Source of the DNA: Ophiodon elongatus
Lineage: Eukaryota; Chordata; Actinopteri; Perciformes; Hexagrammidae
Direction of reading: 5' to 3'
Length of the DNA stretch: 64,000 nucleotides
NCBI GenBank assembly: GCA_016806645.1
Contig: JACSYO010002129.1
Coordinates: forward strand, 62,001-126,000
The position numbers and the translations under genes are program-made. Of this stretch, positions 50,661 to 61,751 are shown piece after piece; the stretch's first letter is position 1; each line of letters starts with the position of its first letter. Below the pieces are notes generated by a model. That model did not search any database. It was given only the letters and a program-made list of their open reading frames with translations, and was not told the origin of the DNA.

Positions 50661-51956
50661 GAGACCACAGGAGAGCTATTGTTGAAAGTACAGACAGAAG
50701 CACAGTCAAAAAAAACAAGAGGAAAGACAGATTTTTCTTATTAAAACCACAGAAGTTGGAGAAAAATAACGACAGCCTGTCACTGCACAGGAGGGGATCA
50801 CTTTTTGACCATTAATAACACAGCGAGAATAGGGGCGGGGGAGGAAAGGCCGTGAAAGAGCGGCGCCACCTCGGCCTCTACAGCACCACATCACATGTCT
50901 ATTGCTATTTGTTTACTGCTTTTCTACTCTTTCTTTGTCTCTCCTGCCCTCCCTCTGAGCGTGTCCTTTTCTCTCAGCTTCTGGTCACAGAGGGTGGTCA
51001 CAAACAAACACAAATTAAGGCACAGGCTTCACTAGTGCAGAGGTTGTGTTTGTGTGTCGTGCATATGATAGAAATAAACGTTGGTGTAAAGAACAGCTGC
51101 TGCGGATGTGCTTTGTACCCTGTTCTGCTTGCGTTCTCTCTCCCTCTTCGCTGTTTGCCCTCCCCCTTCTCTCTCGCTCTGTCTTGCTCGTACTCTACGA
51201 CATCCAACATACTAATCCACACAGCGACACCCAGGCAGGTCGGTGGCTGCGGGCCGGGCGTTGCCACTGGGGAGGAGGGTAAATATCAGAGAAGGTCAGG
51301 AAGAGGAGGGGCTGGAGAGGTGGAGGGGAAGCCAAATCAGTGATGACGAAGAGAGGGGTTGAAAACACCCAGTCACTCAGGATCTGCCATCTTGGCTGCC
51401 AGGAGAAGAGAGCTTTACCATGCCTGCATGTTGATGTGTGTGTTGTTGAGCAAACATTCAAAGATCAAAAGATTACAAAAGTGCATGGGGTTTTCTGCCA
51501 GTGTTAGAGCTCCAAATGTTTAATTTATTTTTAGATTAAAGTTTAAGTTTAGTTTAAAATCCAGATTAGTATTAGGGTTGAAAATTCACAATATTTACTT
51601 TGAATTTTTGCTTCAATATTTTCATAGTAAGACACATTTTCACATATTCTGCTATATGTGCTCAATCCAGCATCTGTACGCTTTATCACATTTTATGGCT
51701 GAAACACATTATGAAATGAAAACATTTGAGTTTGTGTGTGATTAAGCATGACATATTTGCTAACGTCGAATATGTTTGGCTCTGAAAAGGTCTGTTGGTT
51801 TGTCAGCCAGGGACAAATTTGTAGAGTTGGAGCTGTTAAATAGTTAGTTGGGCTGAAGTGGTAATTGTATGGGTGAGATGAAAAAATGCTAGGGCTCAGA
51901 ATTCGGAAATGAATGAAGTAATTTAAAAGCCAACACAAGTTCTGTATAGTAGCCAA

Positions 51957-51960
<4 letters not shown>

Positions 51961-52013
<53 letters not shown>
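51961..52013. repeat. (GT)n microsatellite with GCAT tail
   Basis: About 26 GT units, then GTGCGTGCATGCATGC. Confidence 0.95.
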
Positions 52014-52017
<4 letters not shown>

Positions 52018-52871
52018 CATGCATGCTTAATCTATTATATTATGCCCTCGTACAGTTTCAAGTTGTAAGGATCAATCAAATAAAGGAGATAGAGGGTTGG
52101 TGAGATCAAAGGAAATCCTCTAAACCCCCTTCAAAAAAAATAAAAAATTGCACACAGATACAGACAGACACAGTGCAATCTGTCTGTTTCATCAGCAAGC
52201 TCAGCAGGAGGAGCTTTAGCTCCAACAATACCGTCTCTACTGTTTTCTGTCTTTCATCCCCTGGAGGGGAAGAACAGTTTCTAGAAGAAATCAGAGCTAA
52301 AGTTCCAGATTATGATTTATTTTATTAGGCAACTGAGATGTGTGAGCCCTACGGCACCGCTGACTGAGTCACCACTTTTCACCGTCTCGCTTTGTGTGCA
52401 TGCCCGTACGCAAACACAAACACAAACGCACGCACACACATACAAGACGTGTATTTCTCACATGTTGAATATAGTTCTGTTTACTGCCCTAAAACATATG
52501 TTGCATGTCTGATTCAATCAAGCGTTCAAATGCTGTAGAGTGATGAGCTGGTAGTGGTAACAGCTGTTGCCATGCCTTCCTGCACAAAATGGCCTCAGAT
52601 CTCCCTGTCTGATCATTATACCTGACCACCACAGGGGGAGCCTCTCCTCTCCTCTCCTCCGCCTGCTCTGATATCATTTAGTATGCTATACCACTCGAGA
52701 GCCATTCTGTTTTGTGCAGTTATTATCACATATTCCAGTGATGAATGCAGAATACATTAGTCAACGCCGTCTAATTCAAATGCCATACAGAGAGGGGTGA
52801 AATTGAAAAACAGAACAGTAGAATAATTGCTCTTTATGAACATACAGTTACATACAAATGTTTATGAGGCC

Positions 52872-52907
52872 CTAACCTCTGATATTTTTATCCCACTTGT
52901 TCTGCAG
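52872..52907 (+). promoter_or_regulatory. 3' splice site with branch point for the signal-peptide exon
   Basis: The stretch reads CTAAC (branch-point consensus, likely branch A at 52875), then a T/C-rich tract, then TTCTGCAG. The branch-to-AG distance is about 32 nt, within the usual range. Branch point, tract, AG, a clean UTR, a strong ATG and a donor all occur in one order over 220 bases. That is why this exon is trusted over the many longer chance frames in the window. Confidence 0.65.
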
Positions 52908-53023
52908 GATCACCCTCCGGGAGGGTGTAAGCTGAGGAAGTGCTGCCCCGCTCACCTGTGCCTGCTGACCTTCTCTACACTTTAGCACCGCCCCCTTGCC
53001 CTATCCCCCGCTCAACCCCCAAC
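52908..53023 (+). other. 5' untranslated part of the signal-peptide exon
   Basis: These 116 bases run from the AG acceptor to the ATG. They are C-rich and GC-rich against an AT-rich flank and contain no ATG, so the first start in the exon is the signal-peptide ATG. Three bases into the exon is an 8-bp inverted repeat (CACCCTCC, one G, GGAGGGTG; 52911-52927) that could fold as a tight hairpin in the mRNA. Because the UTR starts at a splice acceptor, at least one non-coding exon must lie upstream. The block ending at 15012 is the best candidate in the window. Confidence 0.65.
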
Positions 53024-53093
53024 ATGGCTCTAGCAGCCTGGATCATCTTCACCTGTGCTGTGGCTTTCAGCAACGTTGCTCCGTCCTCGCCAG
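53024..53093 (+). CDS. Signal-peptide coding exon (first coding exon, partial gene)
   Basis: This is the one convincing coding exon. The ATG sits in a strong context (A at -3, G at +4) with no earlier ATG in its exon. It opens 23 codons that begin MALAAWIIFTCAVAF and end NVAPSSP, plus one base of the next codon. The short polar-poor start, the hydrophobic core (AAWIIFTCAVAF) and the small or polar tail form a classical N-terminal signal peptide. The exon ends in CAG|GTGCGT, a good splice donor in phase 1, the phase in which signal-peptide exons usually join Ig-like, EGF or similar extracellular domains. If GT were not a donor, the frame would read on into AT-rich intron-like DNA to a stop near 53259. 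The protein is probably secreted or on the cell surface. I do not recognise the gene. Large flanking introns and the neuronal-type regulatory motifs make an Ig-superfamily adhesion molecule a guess, no more. No later exon was found before 64000. Confidence 0.72.
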
Positions 53094-53930
53094 GTGCGTA
53101 ATCACATTGACATTATGTGGTATATTTTTTATATTGTCATGTTACAAATTACTAAAATCATGTCTGTTCAATATTTATTTGTATTTATTCATCTTTGTTC
53201 ATTTATATATTAATACAGATACATTTTGTATTGCTCCAATGAGCCAGCTTGTAATGTAGCACATGAGCTCCTGTTGGGTTCACTGTAACTGGCCTGACCA
53301 GGTTGTAGCAAATGAGGATGTAATATTTATACGTCAGCTACGTGATGGAGGTTGTAAGTGTATTGACTTGCTGACCAGGCTAGAAGCACTGCACTTGATT
53401 AACCAAATGGCCTCTACAGGGGATGGAGAGAGCTTGTGAGCGAGCTAGAGAGTGAGTGTGTGAATGTCAATAAAATTTCTTGTCATCTTGATGTTAGTTG
53501 GAGCGTGGCAAGAATATATGGGGGAATCCGTGCATGTAATGGCGCCATATGTGTGACCTCCTTGAATGTGCCATGTACCATGAGCAATTTCATTGTGTGT
53601 GAGCTAGCTGTTAGCCTGGCAGCAGGTGACCTGGTTGGGCTGTAGTGACGCTGGAGGGCGTGTGTGTTAGAGGATGTGTAGGAGGGAAGGAACAGGGATT
53701 GCAGGGAGAGGCGGAGGACCAAGGCGGGAAGGGAGGGGCTGTTTGGTGTCCTGCTAGTGGCCTGCCACACAGACAGCGGCACACCATCTGCTGTATGCTC
53801 TCAGTCAGCTCCGTGCCAACGAGCCACTGGGTGATGGACAAGCTCGGACGAGCAGGGGGAGGAGCATTAGGTGGAGACACCGTCGCCACAGGGAGGGGCA
53901 AGTGATGAAGCAGGAGGAGTCGACGAAACC

Positions 53931-53958
53931 GAGGGAGGGAGGAAGGGAGGGAGGGAGG
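53931..53958. repeat. (GGGA)n tetranucleotide repeat
   Basis: Tandem GGGA units with one GGAA variant. Confidence 0.85.
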
Positions 53959-54230
53959 TTAAAATTAAAATGTGTCTGTGTACGCCTGTGTCAGCAGTGG
54001 CTTTAGCTTTCCCTCTGAGTAAACTCTGATTGGCCAGGTGCAGTTCTAATTTGAGTAGGTACAGGTTTTTTTCCATCTTAATTTGGCTGCTTTTGTAACA
54101 TTGAATTTGAGTAGCGTACGCTCTGTTCCATCGGACACATTTGGCCTCTGGCGATGTGTTTGTTTGTGTGTGTGGGTGGGTGTGAAAATAATCCAACTAT
54201 CTGTGTGACCTGGCACTTGGGGGGTATTAA

Positions 54231-54240
54231 TAATGCATTA
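54231..54240. promoter_or_regulatory. Paired homeodomain (P2-type) palindrome
   Basis: TAATGCATTA is a perfect palindrome of two homeodomain cores separated by two bases, set within further ATTAATAAT and ATAATCAATT sequence (54226-54250). It is AT-rich, so chance is possible. Confidence 0.25.
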
Positions 54241-55358
54241 ATAATCAATTGACTGTTATCTGTATTCAGCCCCAAAGCACTGGCGCAACATTTGGTTTGA
54301 TGAAATTAAGAATATTTCTAATGGAATCAGGCACACGGGCATGCACGTAGACACATGCTCATGCACACCCACACAGTTCTGGTGCTCATAATGTTGGCAG
54401 CTAAATGTTGGCTGCAATATATTCTCTTTATACTGTTAGTGTGATCAGAGAGCAGGAGAGAATAAGAAAAGGAAGCAAGCAATTTAGAGTCTAAGGGAAG
54501 AGGGCAGGGTTTTTGATGTGACGAGAGACGCCGAAATCACTCTCAGGCTAATCAGAGCTCATTTGGAAACCTGCAGGATCATCACACATGGCTTCACAGT
54601 CTAATGTGTACCTCTGCTCCTCCTCCGTGTCCCAACTAATCTGCCATGCTTTAACCTCATGCTACTCCTGGCTGCACATTCTAATATTTACCCCTAACAC
54701 TCACACAGTTATTCTCCTCTGGAACCAGCTCTGTAATGCAAATGATCCTAACCAGCATGAGCTTTGTAGAATTACTTCTTCCCTGCTCTGTCCCACAGTC
54801 CTCACTCCCCTGTCCTATTATCTTGTTAAATCACAATGTCTCCACTTCTCTCTGAAATGCAGTGGCTGTGTGAAACAAAAACAATATTTTCATCTGTGTA
54901 TGCAAACTCAAATTAACCTAGGCAAATATAGCCATGTTCCTTGCATTATACACAAAACTCCTCCACCTGCCCAACCTGGCGGGTTCCCTGATAGACTGAC
55001 ATGCAAACCCCGACAAACTGAATGTCCCGCTGATTCCACAGAATGCTTGAGAATGTACAACCCTTCATACGTAGTGTTGCTGCTCTGAAAGCCCATTAGG
55101 CTTGCTTAAAGTGGCAGGCATTGCAGGCAGCTGTGCCGTACATGATGAAGTCCTGACACAGAGCTTTCATTTAGCACAGCACAAGCATCGGTGTGTGTGT
55201 ATGTGTGTGTTTGTTTTTATGTGCACCAGTGGTGGAAGCTAGACCATAATAAGCCCACTTGTGGGACATTTCAGTCTGTAATGCGTGTGAGGTGTGTTAC
55301 TTTGTAAGTATGTACATGTACTGTATGTCCATGAGTACATAGCGATTCAAGTGAAAGA

Positions 55359-55361
<3 letters not shown>

Positions 55362-55407
<46 letters not shown>
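55362..55407. repeat. (GT)n microsatellite
   Basis: About 23 uninterrupted GT units. Confidence 0.95.
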
Positions 55408-55408
<1 letters not shown>

Positions 55409-55735
55409 CAGGACACCGGAGCCAGCTGACTGGTGGAATCTGTTCTCGTCTCCCCTGTATTTAAGCCTCTGCTCTCAGATCAGTCGCTTGGAAAGGCCCC
55501 TGGTCCTTTAGTGCACACGCAAGCATTTTTATCTGTCTTCCCCTCCTTTCCTCGTCTCTTGTCTTCTGTGCCTTTTCTCCTGAACGGTAGTTATTATTTA
55601 AGGATTGGGGACTAGCATTGTTTTTTTTTTACACATCTTCTCAACAAAGTGGTTTAGTCTCTCAACTGTCCTTGGATGGTGACAATGTCTGAATGGGGAC
55701 TGATCTCAATGCAGTATTTTGCTTTCTATAATGCA

Positions 55736-55790
55736 GGGATGGCTAGATCATTTTCACGGAGGGCCACATGAAGAATCCACTATGCCTCTA
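55736..55790 (+). mobile_element. hAT/Charlie-like terminal fragment
   Basis: CAGGGATGGCTAGATCA followed by CGGAGGGCCACATGAAG resembles the ends of hAT (Charlie-type) transposons, which begin CAGGGGTGG and contain a GGGCCACAT block. No opposite end (CCATCCCTG in the proper place) or 8-bp duplication was found, so only one end, or a decayed copy, is claimed. Confidence 0.35.
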
Positions 55791-55900
55791 TAAGCCAGAT
55801 GCTTTTTTAAGGCTGAGCTGACAGTTATTTTGGGTCTAAGTGTTGCTCAAAGTAAATAACATAATACTTGACCTGAAACCACATCCCATATTTAATTTTT

Positions 55901-55903
<3 letters not shown>

Positions 55904-55938
<35 letters not shown>
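55904..55938. repeat. (GA)n microsatellite
   Basis: About 17 GA units, 165 bases after the hAT-like end. Confidence 0.95.
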
Positions 55939-55942
<4 letters not shown>

Positions 55943-56739
55943 CTTTCAGTCCCGCAATACTACAATATTAAAATGATAATTTCAAAATTGCAACCTACTC
56001 ACTAATTCATAAGAATTGATTCTCTGACAGGCTTGTAGCAATAATATCTCGAGAGGAGGCAATAAAGAGATAGTGCCGCTAACCTTGCTACCGTATGTGC
56101 ACTTGGCTTCTTGTTGTTGTATAATTTGCTGAACAGCATATTGCTTTAATGTGTGTTTTGTAAACTTGAAGTTCTACACTTTTGAAGCTATCAGAAAAAT
56201 TAAGCATACTTCAGACAGAGCACTGAAGTTGTGCATGGTGTTAGCTGATCAGACTAGAAGTCAATGAGGTGAACTTAACAATGACTTAACACATACGTGC
56301 TGCACCTGCAGCTGTTAAGGTTCCTTATTAATCATACATAGAATTAATTTGGGAAGTATCTTTCATTTTTATCACCAAATACAACAGCACAACAAATTGT
56401 AGCAACAATTTCCTTTGACATAAGTACAAGCTGCAGAATAATAGACAGACAGATGACTTACTTACTTTAATTTCAGAACAATATAGACAAGTTTTTAATA
56501 ACTTTGTGTTTTATAGACCATCAGAACCGGCTATGTATGTGTTTATAGAGACAAGTAAATGCTCTCATTTTGTCTGAAAATGACCTTTGAATATGTTTTA
56601 CTATATTTTTTCTCTTCCATAAAGCTGAAATCCACAGGCCTAGCTGACACTAATTGCTCATCTAGCGGCTTGTGAATATTGCAGCGTATCATTTGGATTT
56701 TGCAATAAAAAAACAGCTGTAAAGCTTTTTTTCCCCCAC

Positions 56740-57225
56740 TTCTCCCTCTTCTCCTCTTGTGTGTGTTTTCAAGCTTTCGTTGCCTCCCCATCTTCCGAGC
56801 AACAGTCGGCGCTTCTCACTTCTTTCACTCGGTACTCATTTTCATCCAATCTCTCTGCTTTCTCTCCCCTAACACCACAGCTATTACTCCCTCTCTCTGC
56901 GTCGTGATGTCCTTCCCCCGAACTCCCCCCTTTTTGCCGGCCTTCCATTCTTATTCCCTCTACTGCTTCCATTCTTCTCCTCTCTTCCATTTTCCACCTT
57001 CTATTTCACCTCCTCCCTCTTCTGCCCATCGCCTTACCCTTCTTTCTAACCAGCCTCCCTCCTCGAGTGTCACTCCCCTAGCTCTGCTTTCTTTCCTTAC
57101 CCTCTGCCTACTATCTGTTAACGGGGCACATCTCTTGTTATGGTTTCCTCCTTCCTCTTTCCTTTCTCTCCCTTTTGCCTCTTTCTGTCTCCCTGTACCT
57201 CCTCTGCTCCCTTCCCGGTCCTGGT
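56740..57225 (+). repeat. Long pyrimidine-rich tract
   Basis: Nearly 500 bases with a strong excess of C and T on the plus strand and scattered TCTCCC/CTTCC words. The 177-codon plus frame (56757-57290) and its minus counterpart are Ser/Pro/Leu-rich and Arg/Glu/Gly-rich by composition only. No gene is claimed. Confidence 0.6.
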
Positions 57226-57849
57226 GGTTGCTGTGCTCTTCAAAGCCCTTGGCTGAGAGCAGTAGATCACAGAGAGGCCTGTGTGAGTGAAAGGTTAATG
57301 GTTGGCCTTTGAACACATATTGGTAGTCGGGGGCGGGCGGGGAGAAGGAGGGAGAGGCCGGGGCGGAGTGGCGGTGTGTTCTTTCAAACCTCCCTTTGAA
57401 GATGACGCACACTGCTCTCATGTGTCGGCGCCTGTATACAGGGGCCGTGCCTTTTTGTTTATTCATTCGTTCACAGTGTTAGTGTACGTGTGTTTGTGCA
57501 TGTGCCCATTTTGTTTGTGTGTTTGTGTTTGCTTGTGGTTGTGTGCAACGGGGTATGGTAGTTTGTGTACATTGATGTGTGTACCGCAAACAAGCTCCTA
57601 CATAAAGGATTGGGGACTGTGTTCCTGTTTGTGCAGTCGTGTGATAGCTGCCTCTTTTCTCTCAGGGCCTCGCTGCGTAACTTTGAGGCTTTGTAGCCGT
57701 GAAGGACTGTGTGTGTGTGTGTGTCCGGGAGTGCTGGTTTGGGAGTGCGTGCAGGAGTGCTGATGTGTATGCATCATGCATGTTGTGGGCTCGAGAATGG
57801 GTGCATTTGCTTCTCGTGTGTTCTGTGGACTGATAATTACCAGTAGCAG

Positions 57850-58090
57850 CTTACGGCTGGAAGACAAGGGCAGAGAGTGTGGAAGAGAGAGAAATGCAGC
57901 AAAAGAGAGATGGATGAGAGGGGATGCTGGTAAAACTACGAGAGGGGATGAAGGAGGAGAAAAGGCTGGGAAGGGAAGAGGAGAAAACTGGAGGTGAAGG
58001 GTCAGGACAAGAGGGAGGGATGGAGACATGGAGAGAACGAGGGGAGGGTGAAGAGGACAGGTGGGGAGGGTAAATGAGAGAGTTTCCGGG
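57850..58090 (+). repeat. Long purine-rich tract
   Basis: About 240 bases of GGGA/GAGA/GGAGG-rich sequence on the plus strand, opposite in bias to the tract at 56740-57225. Minus-strand frames here (up to 200 codons) are Ser/Pro/Leu-rich for that reason. Confidence 0.6.
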
Positions 58091-59035
58091 TGGATGAAAT
58101 TTGATGAGGGATCGAGGGATGTTACTGAGGTGAAAAAGAAAACACAAAGAGTGGAGGAAACATACAGTATGTTCATTGTACTGCAAGTACAAGATGGCAT
58201 ACAAGAATAAGAGGGATTCAGAAGCGCTTTACAGCCAAATTCATTTTTAATTCATGTGAAAAATGACAGCACCAGAGCACTTGAAATGCTGCACACTGAA
58301 GATACCTACTGGCAAACAGATCGATCAGCTCATAAACATGCACGGATAAATACACCCAGACACACACTCTGTCCACACATCCAAGCCTTTGGCTTTGCGC
58401 ACACGGAGGTTAATTAAGTGTCTAATGCAGCGGCAGGGCTGGGCTTTGACACTCATCTTTCCTAACTGGTCTCTGGATGCGACTTGCAACTCTTCCAAAT
58501 GCGCACACACATCTTTCTGACAGCAGGCCTTGCATGGTATACTCACCCAGTGCCCCTTCTCTCTCCTTCACACTTTATTTCTCACACCCCCTCCTCTTTC
58601 TTATCACTTTATTTGCTTCAGACTCCCACCATCTTCCTAACTTTCCTCTCTCTGCTTCCCTATTCTCCCCTCATCCCTGTGGCAGTTTCCCTGCATCACC
58701 TGCAGTTTTACTCCACCACAATGTTTATATGAATCTAGGTCTGACTCACTGTCTGCTGGCCTGCCTCTTGTGATATGCGCTGGAAACAGAGAACAGAATA
58801 GAGTTGTGTTGGGCCTGTAGCACAGCTCCCATCCCTGGGGAGATGGAGGATATTTTACACCAGGTGAATCTCTTACTTTTTAGGCAGGCTGATTTTTATT
58901 TTGGGCTATGCTGCTTTCCCCCCGCTGAGGCGCTTTTATTGCATAATTAGGCGCCAGGGCCAGCAATGAAGTTGTTTGACAGTATGAGCACGTCCTGTCT
59001 CGCCTCCCTCCTCAAGTTTGTGTCTGTGTGTCTGT

Positions 59036-59040
<5 letters not shown>

Positions 59041-59133
<93 letters not shown>
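59041..59133. repeat. (GT)n microsatellite, longest in window
   Basis: Ninety-three uninterrupted bases of TG, with GTCTGTGTGTCTG imperfect units before (from about 59018). The Cys-Val plus-strand frames here are artefacts. Confidence 0.97.
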
Positions 59134-59134
<1 letters not shown>

Positions 59135-59307
59135 GCTCAGTGTCTCAGCGGCTTTTTAACCGCCTGTCTTGATCTCTCTGCTATGCCTGCTAGTTCCCCC
59201 CACAGCAAAGTTTGTCAACACACACTGAGACTTCTTGAGGTTGAGGGTGGATGAGCGTTAGGGCTTGTGTGCCTGCAAGAACACTGGTGTTTGTGTGGGT
59301 TTTTTTT

Positions 59308-59332
59308 GTGTGTGTGTGTGTGTGTGTGTGTG
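59308..59332. repeat. (GT)n microsatellite
   Basis: About 12 GT units preceded by an eight-base T run, 175 bases from the long repeat at 59041. Confidence 0.95.
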
Positions 59333-59888
59333 CATGCATCATTGCAAATGCATGCGTATGGGTTGCATGAGGGTGTGTGTATTGGGGGCACGTTAAATTC
59401 TCCTATGAATGATGTAATGTTATGGGCTGTGCTGTAATGCAGTTCAGTTAGAGGGCTGCTGAGGAGAGAGGCTGTCTGTGCTGAGTGGATCAGAACAATA
59501 GGAGGTCCTCGCTCACACAAATCTGTCTGCCTCACTCCTTTTATGTAGGTGACCTTGGGCTTCCACAAAGAACGGTTGCCATGTTCATCTTCGGCCAGAA
59601 TCTGGTTTGATGGTTCCTACCTTTTTCTATTGTTCCCCTCTACCCCGTCTAATTTGCTCTGCCGTTCCTTTTCTCCCTTCCTGTGTGTTAGTTTGACTCG
59701 GCTCCATCACAGTGGATGTGTGTCATTTTGGCGCTGCTTTGTGTTCTGACCTTATAGCACGACGGGTGACTCCCCATACAGTCGCCCCTCATCTCATCTC
59801 CCCTGTCTCCTTCGCTTAGACAGGCGGAGGAGTCAGAGGAGATGAGATAGCATCCTAGCTTTGAGGCCAGCGTTACCCCGTCCCATCA

Positions 59889-59889
<1 letters not shown>

Positions 59890-59927
<38 letters not shown>
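59890..59927. repeat. (CA)n microsatellite
   Basis: About 18 CA units. Confidence 0.95.
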
Positions 59928-59929
<2 letters not shown>

Positions 59930-61049
59930 CCCACAAGCTCACACAGCCCCCACCCCCTGCACCCTCATGTTAGGCCTTTAGGTTTGTCTCAGGATGTCAC
60001 TTTGTCACAACTCCTCAGCTTGATGGCTGCCTGGATTTGACAGTTGTGGCCGCATCGCCTCAGCTTGTCTGTGCTGACAGGCCATGCTCCAGCGAGTCAT
60101 TACGCTAACTCGCAGTGCTAAATGAGTCGCTAAGATGCAGCACTAAGCTGATAAAGTACTGGAGACATTGGTCGGGTTAATTCTGCACTAGAGAGGGATT
60201 CCCATCACTGATACCTCTTAGTTTTGTCCGATGCCTGTAGAATTTGTTGTTCTTTTTGTCACGTTTACTAAGGAACTAACCTGAAACTCATGAGGGAATT
60301 TTATATTTTGTCCAGAGCTGACTTCAAGGGCATGTGTATATGTATGCAGTATACTTTAGCGGTAATATTCCACTACTATCCCTGGGCAAAAAAAGAGGAT
60401 ACTCACCTATTAGGCACTTAAAGTTGATTTTAAGGATAGGGATATAACAAGAATCCCACTTCATCAGAAGCATGCCAAGTGTCTCAACTACAATTTGGCG
60501 AGAATATTCTCTGGCACTATGCTTCAGTGCTATGCTGATGAGTAACATTAGGAGTTGACTGCTGGAACAGACAGACGGGCTAAGAGGGGCTGATCACATT
60601 TCGGCCTCCGAAAGACGGTCAGCCATCCAGCTAACAAGTCAGCCTTGGGGCTACAGAGCGCCACACGTATAATCTCCTATTGTGAGTCAATTGCAAAGTC
60701 GCTATCATAGTCTCTGACTAGTGGCTACCTGTGAGGCCAAACCTTCTCACTCAATTATTTCTGAGAAAACACGCTATAGAGTGTCTGTGAACACAGTCGA
60801 AGGTCAAATTATGGTGAAATCAAAGTGGTTTTATGTTTGAAAGCACACCGCTGAACGTTTTTCATCATCATGTTTCAATGAAGAGAAATCGTTTTTCTAT
60901 TCGTACTGTGAACTTTTCAGAATTCTCTCTCCACGTTAGTCTTGAAATAACAAACCAGATTTTCTTTTAAGTGCTGGTCACAACTCTTGGTTGCAGTTCA
61001 TGTCTCCTCATCTCCAAATGATGTTGAATCCTGGCAAATATTTGTGTGA

Positions 61050-61059
<10 letters not shown>

Positions 61060-61101
<42 letters not shown>
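61060..61101. repeat. (GT)n microsatellite
   Basis: About 21 GT units. Confidence 0.95.
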
Positions 61102-61103
<2 letters not shown>

Positions 61104-61354
61104 ATTAGAATGAGACTTGGAACGGTAGAGAACGAATGAGTGTGTGCAAAGAATGGCTTAGCTTCTGCAAAATGATGTTCTTGACTGAGGGTCCAAACAT
61201 CTATTCACCCTCAGGCTTCAATTACTGTGTGAGGATAATGAGTCAAATCAAATCAGTTCTCTCTCTTGCTCTTAATTTGTATGGAGCTTCTATTATGAAG
61301 GCAACCACTTCAGCCCCTCACACCAGCTGCCCTGGAGTGATACCCCCCCACCTC

Positions 61355-61400
61355 TGTGTGTGTGTGTGTGTGTGTGTGGGGGGGTGTGGGTGTGGGTGTG
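61355..61400. repeat. (GT)n with G run and GTGGGT units
   Basis: GT units, then a seven-base G run, then GTGTGGGTGTGGGT variants. Confidence 0.9.
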
Positions 61401-61677
61401 TGTGAGAGAGACTTCCGTCTCTTGCACACTGCCACGTCTGTGCATATCCACTCATATAATTACCAAATTGGCTCATATCACTATCAGTATGTGGGACAAT
61501 TGGTAACCATTTCTTGCGGTTGACAGGTATTAACACAGTTTTATATACCATGGGAGATGAGTCATAGCTTCACAGTGTGGGATTAGATCCACCTATACAT
61601 ATGGCTGCTGCTGAGAAAGACACTTTGTCATCCAGCTATTATGATTCTGACAGGCACGACTAAATGGCCACGTGTGA

Positions 61678-61679
<2 letters not shown>

Positions 61680-61737
<58 letters not shown>

Positions 61738-61751
61738 GTGTGTGTGTGTGT
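61680..61751. repeat. (GT)n microsatellite
   Basis: About 35 GT units with one GC interruption near 61732. Confidence 0.95.

Larger units (their letters stand above)
42280..51950. other. No gene seen outside listed repeats
   Basis: Intron-like. A short GC-rich block at 43259-43500 carries a 40-codon plus frame (ATG at 43259) and looks conserved in style, but has no splice signals or family match. Confidence 0.4.
15013..52907 (+). other. Putative ~38-kb first intron (inferred)
   Basis: If the donor at 15013 is spliced to the acceptor at 52907, everything between is one 37.9-kb intron. I see no convincing coding exon inside on either strand. Open frames there overlap CT/GA or GT/CA repeats or lack splice and family signals. 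The region contains dispersed repeats, microsatellites and several motif clusters, as expected of a large regulatory intron. The pairing of donor and acceptor is an inference from strand, order and quality of the sites. Confidence 0.3.

Noticed and set aside
52625..52645. Third CTCF-like phrase (CCACCACAGGGGGAGCC)
   Set aside because: Needs a gap to fit the core motif.
54588..55088. 166-codon plus frame in the downstream intron
   Set aside because: Complexity is normal, but residues match no family, no phase-1 acceptor or donor fits, and the start context is unremarkable.
56757..57466. 177-codon plus and 168-codon minus frames
   Set aside because: Products of a long pyrimidine-rich tract; no domain, no splice support.
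57598..58204. 200- and 117-codon minus-strand frames
   Set aside because: Ser/Pro/Leu-rich complement of a purine tract.
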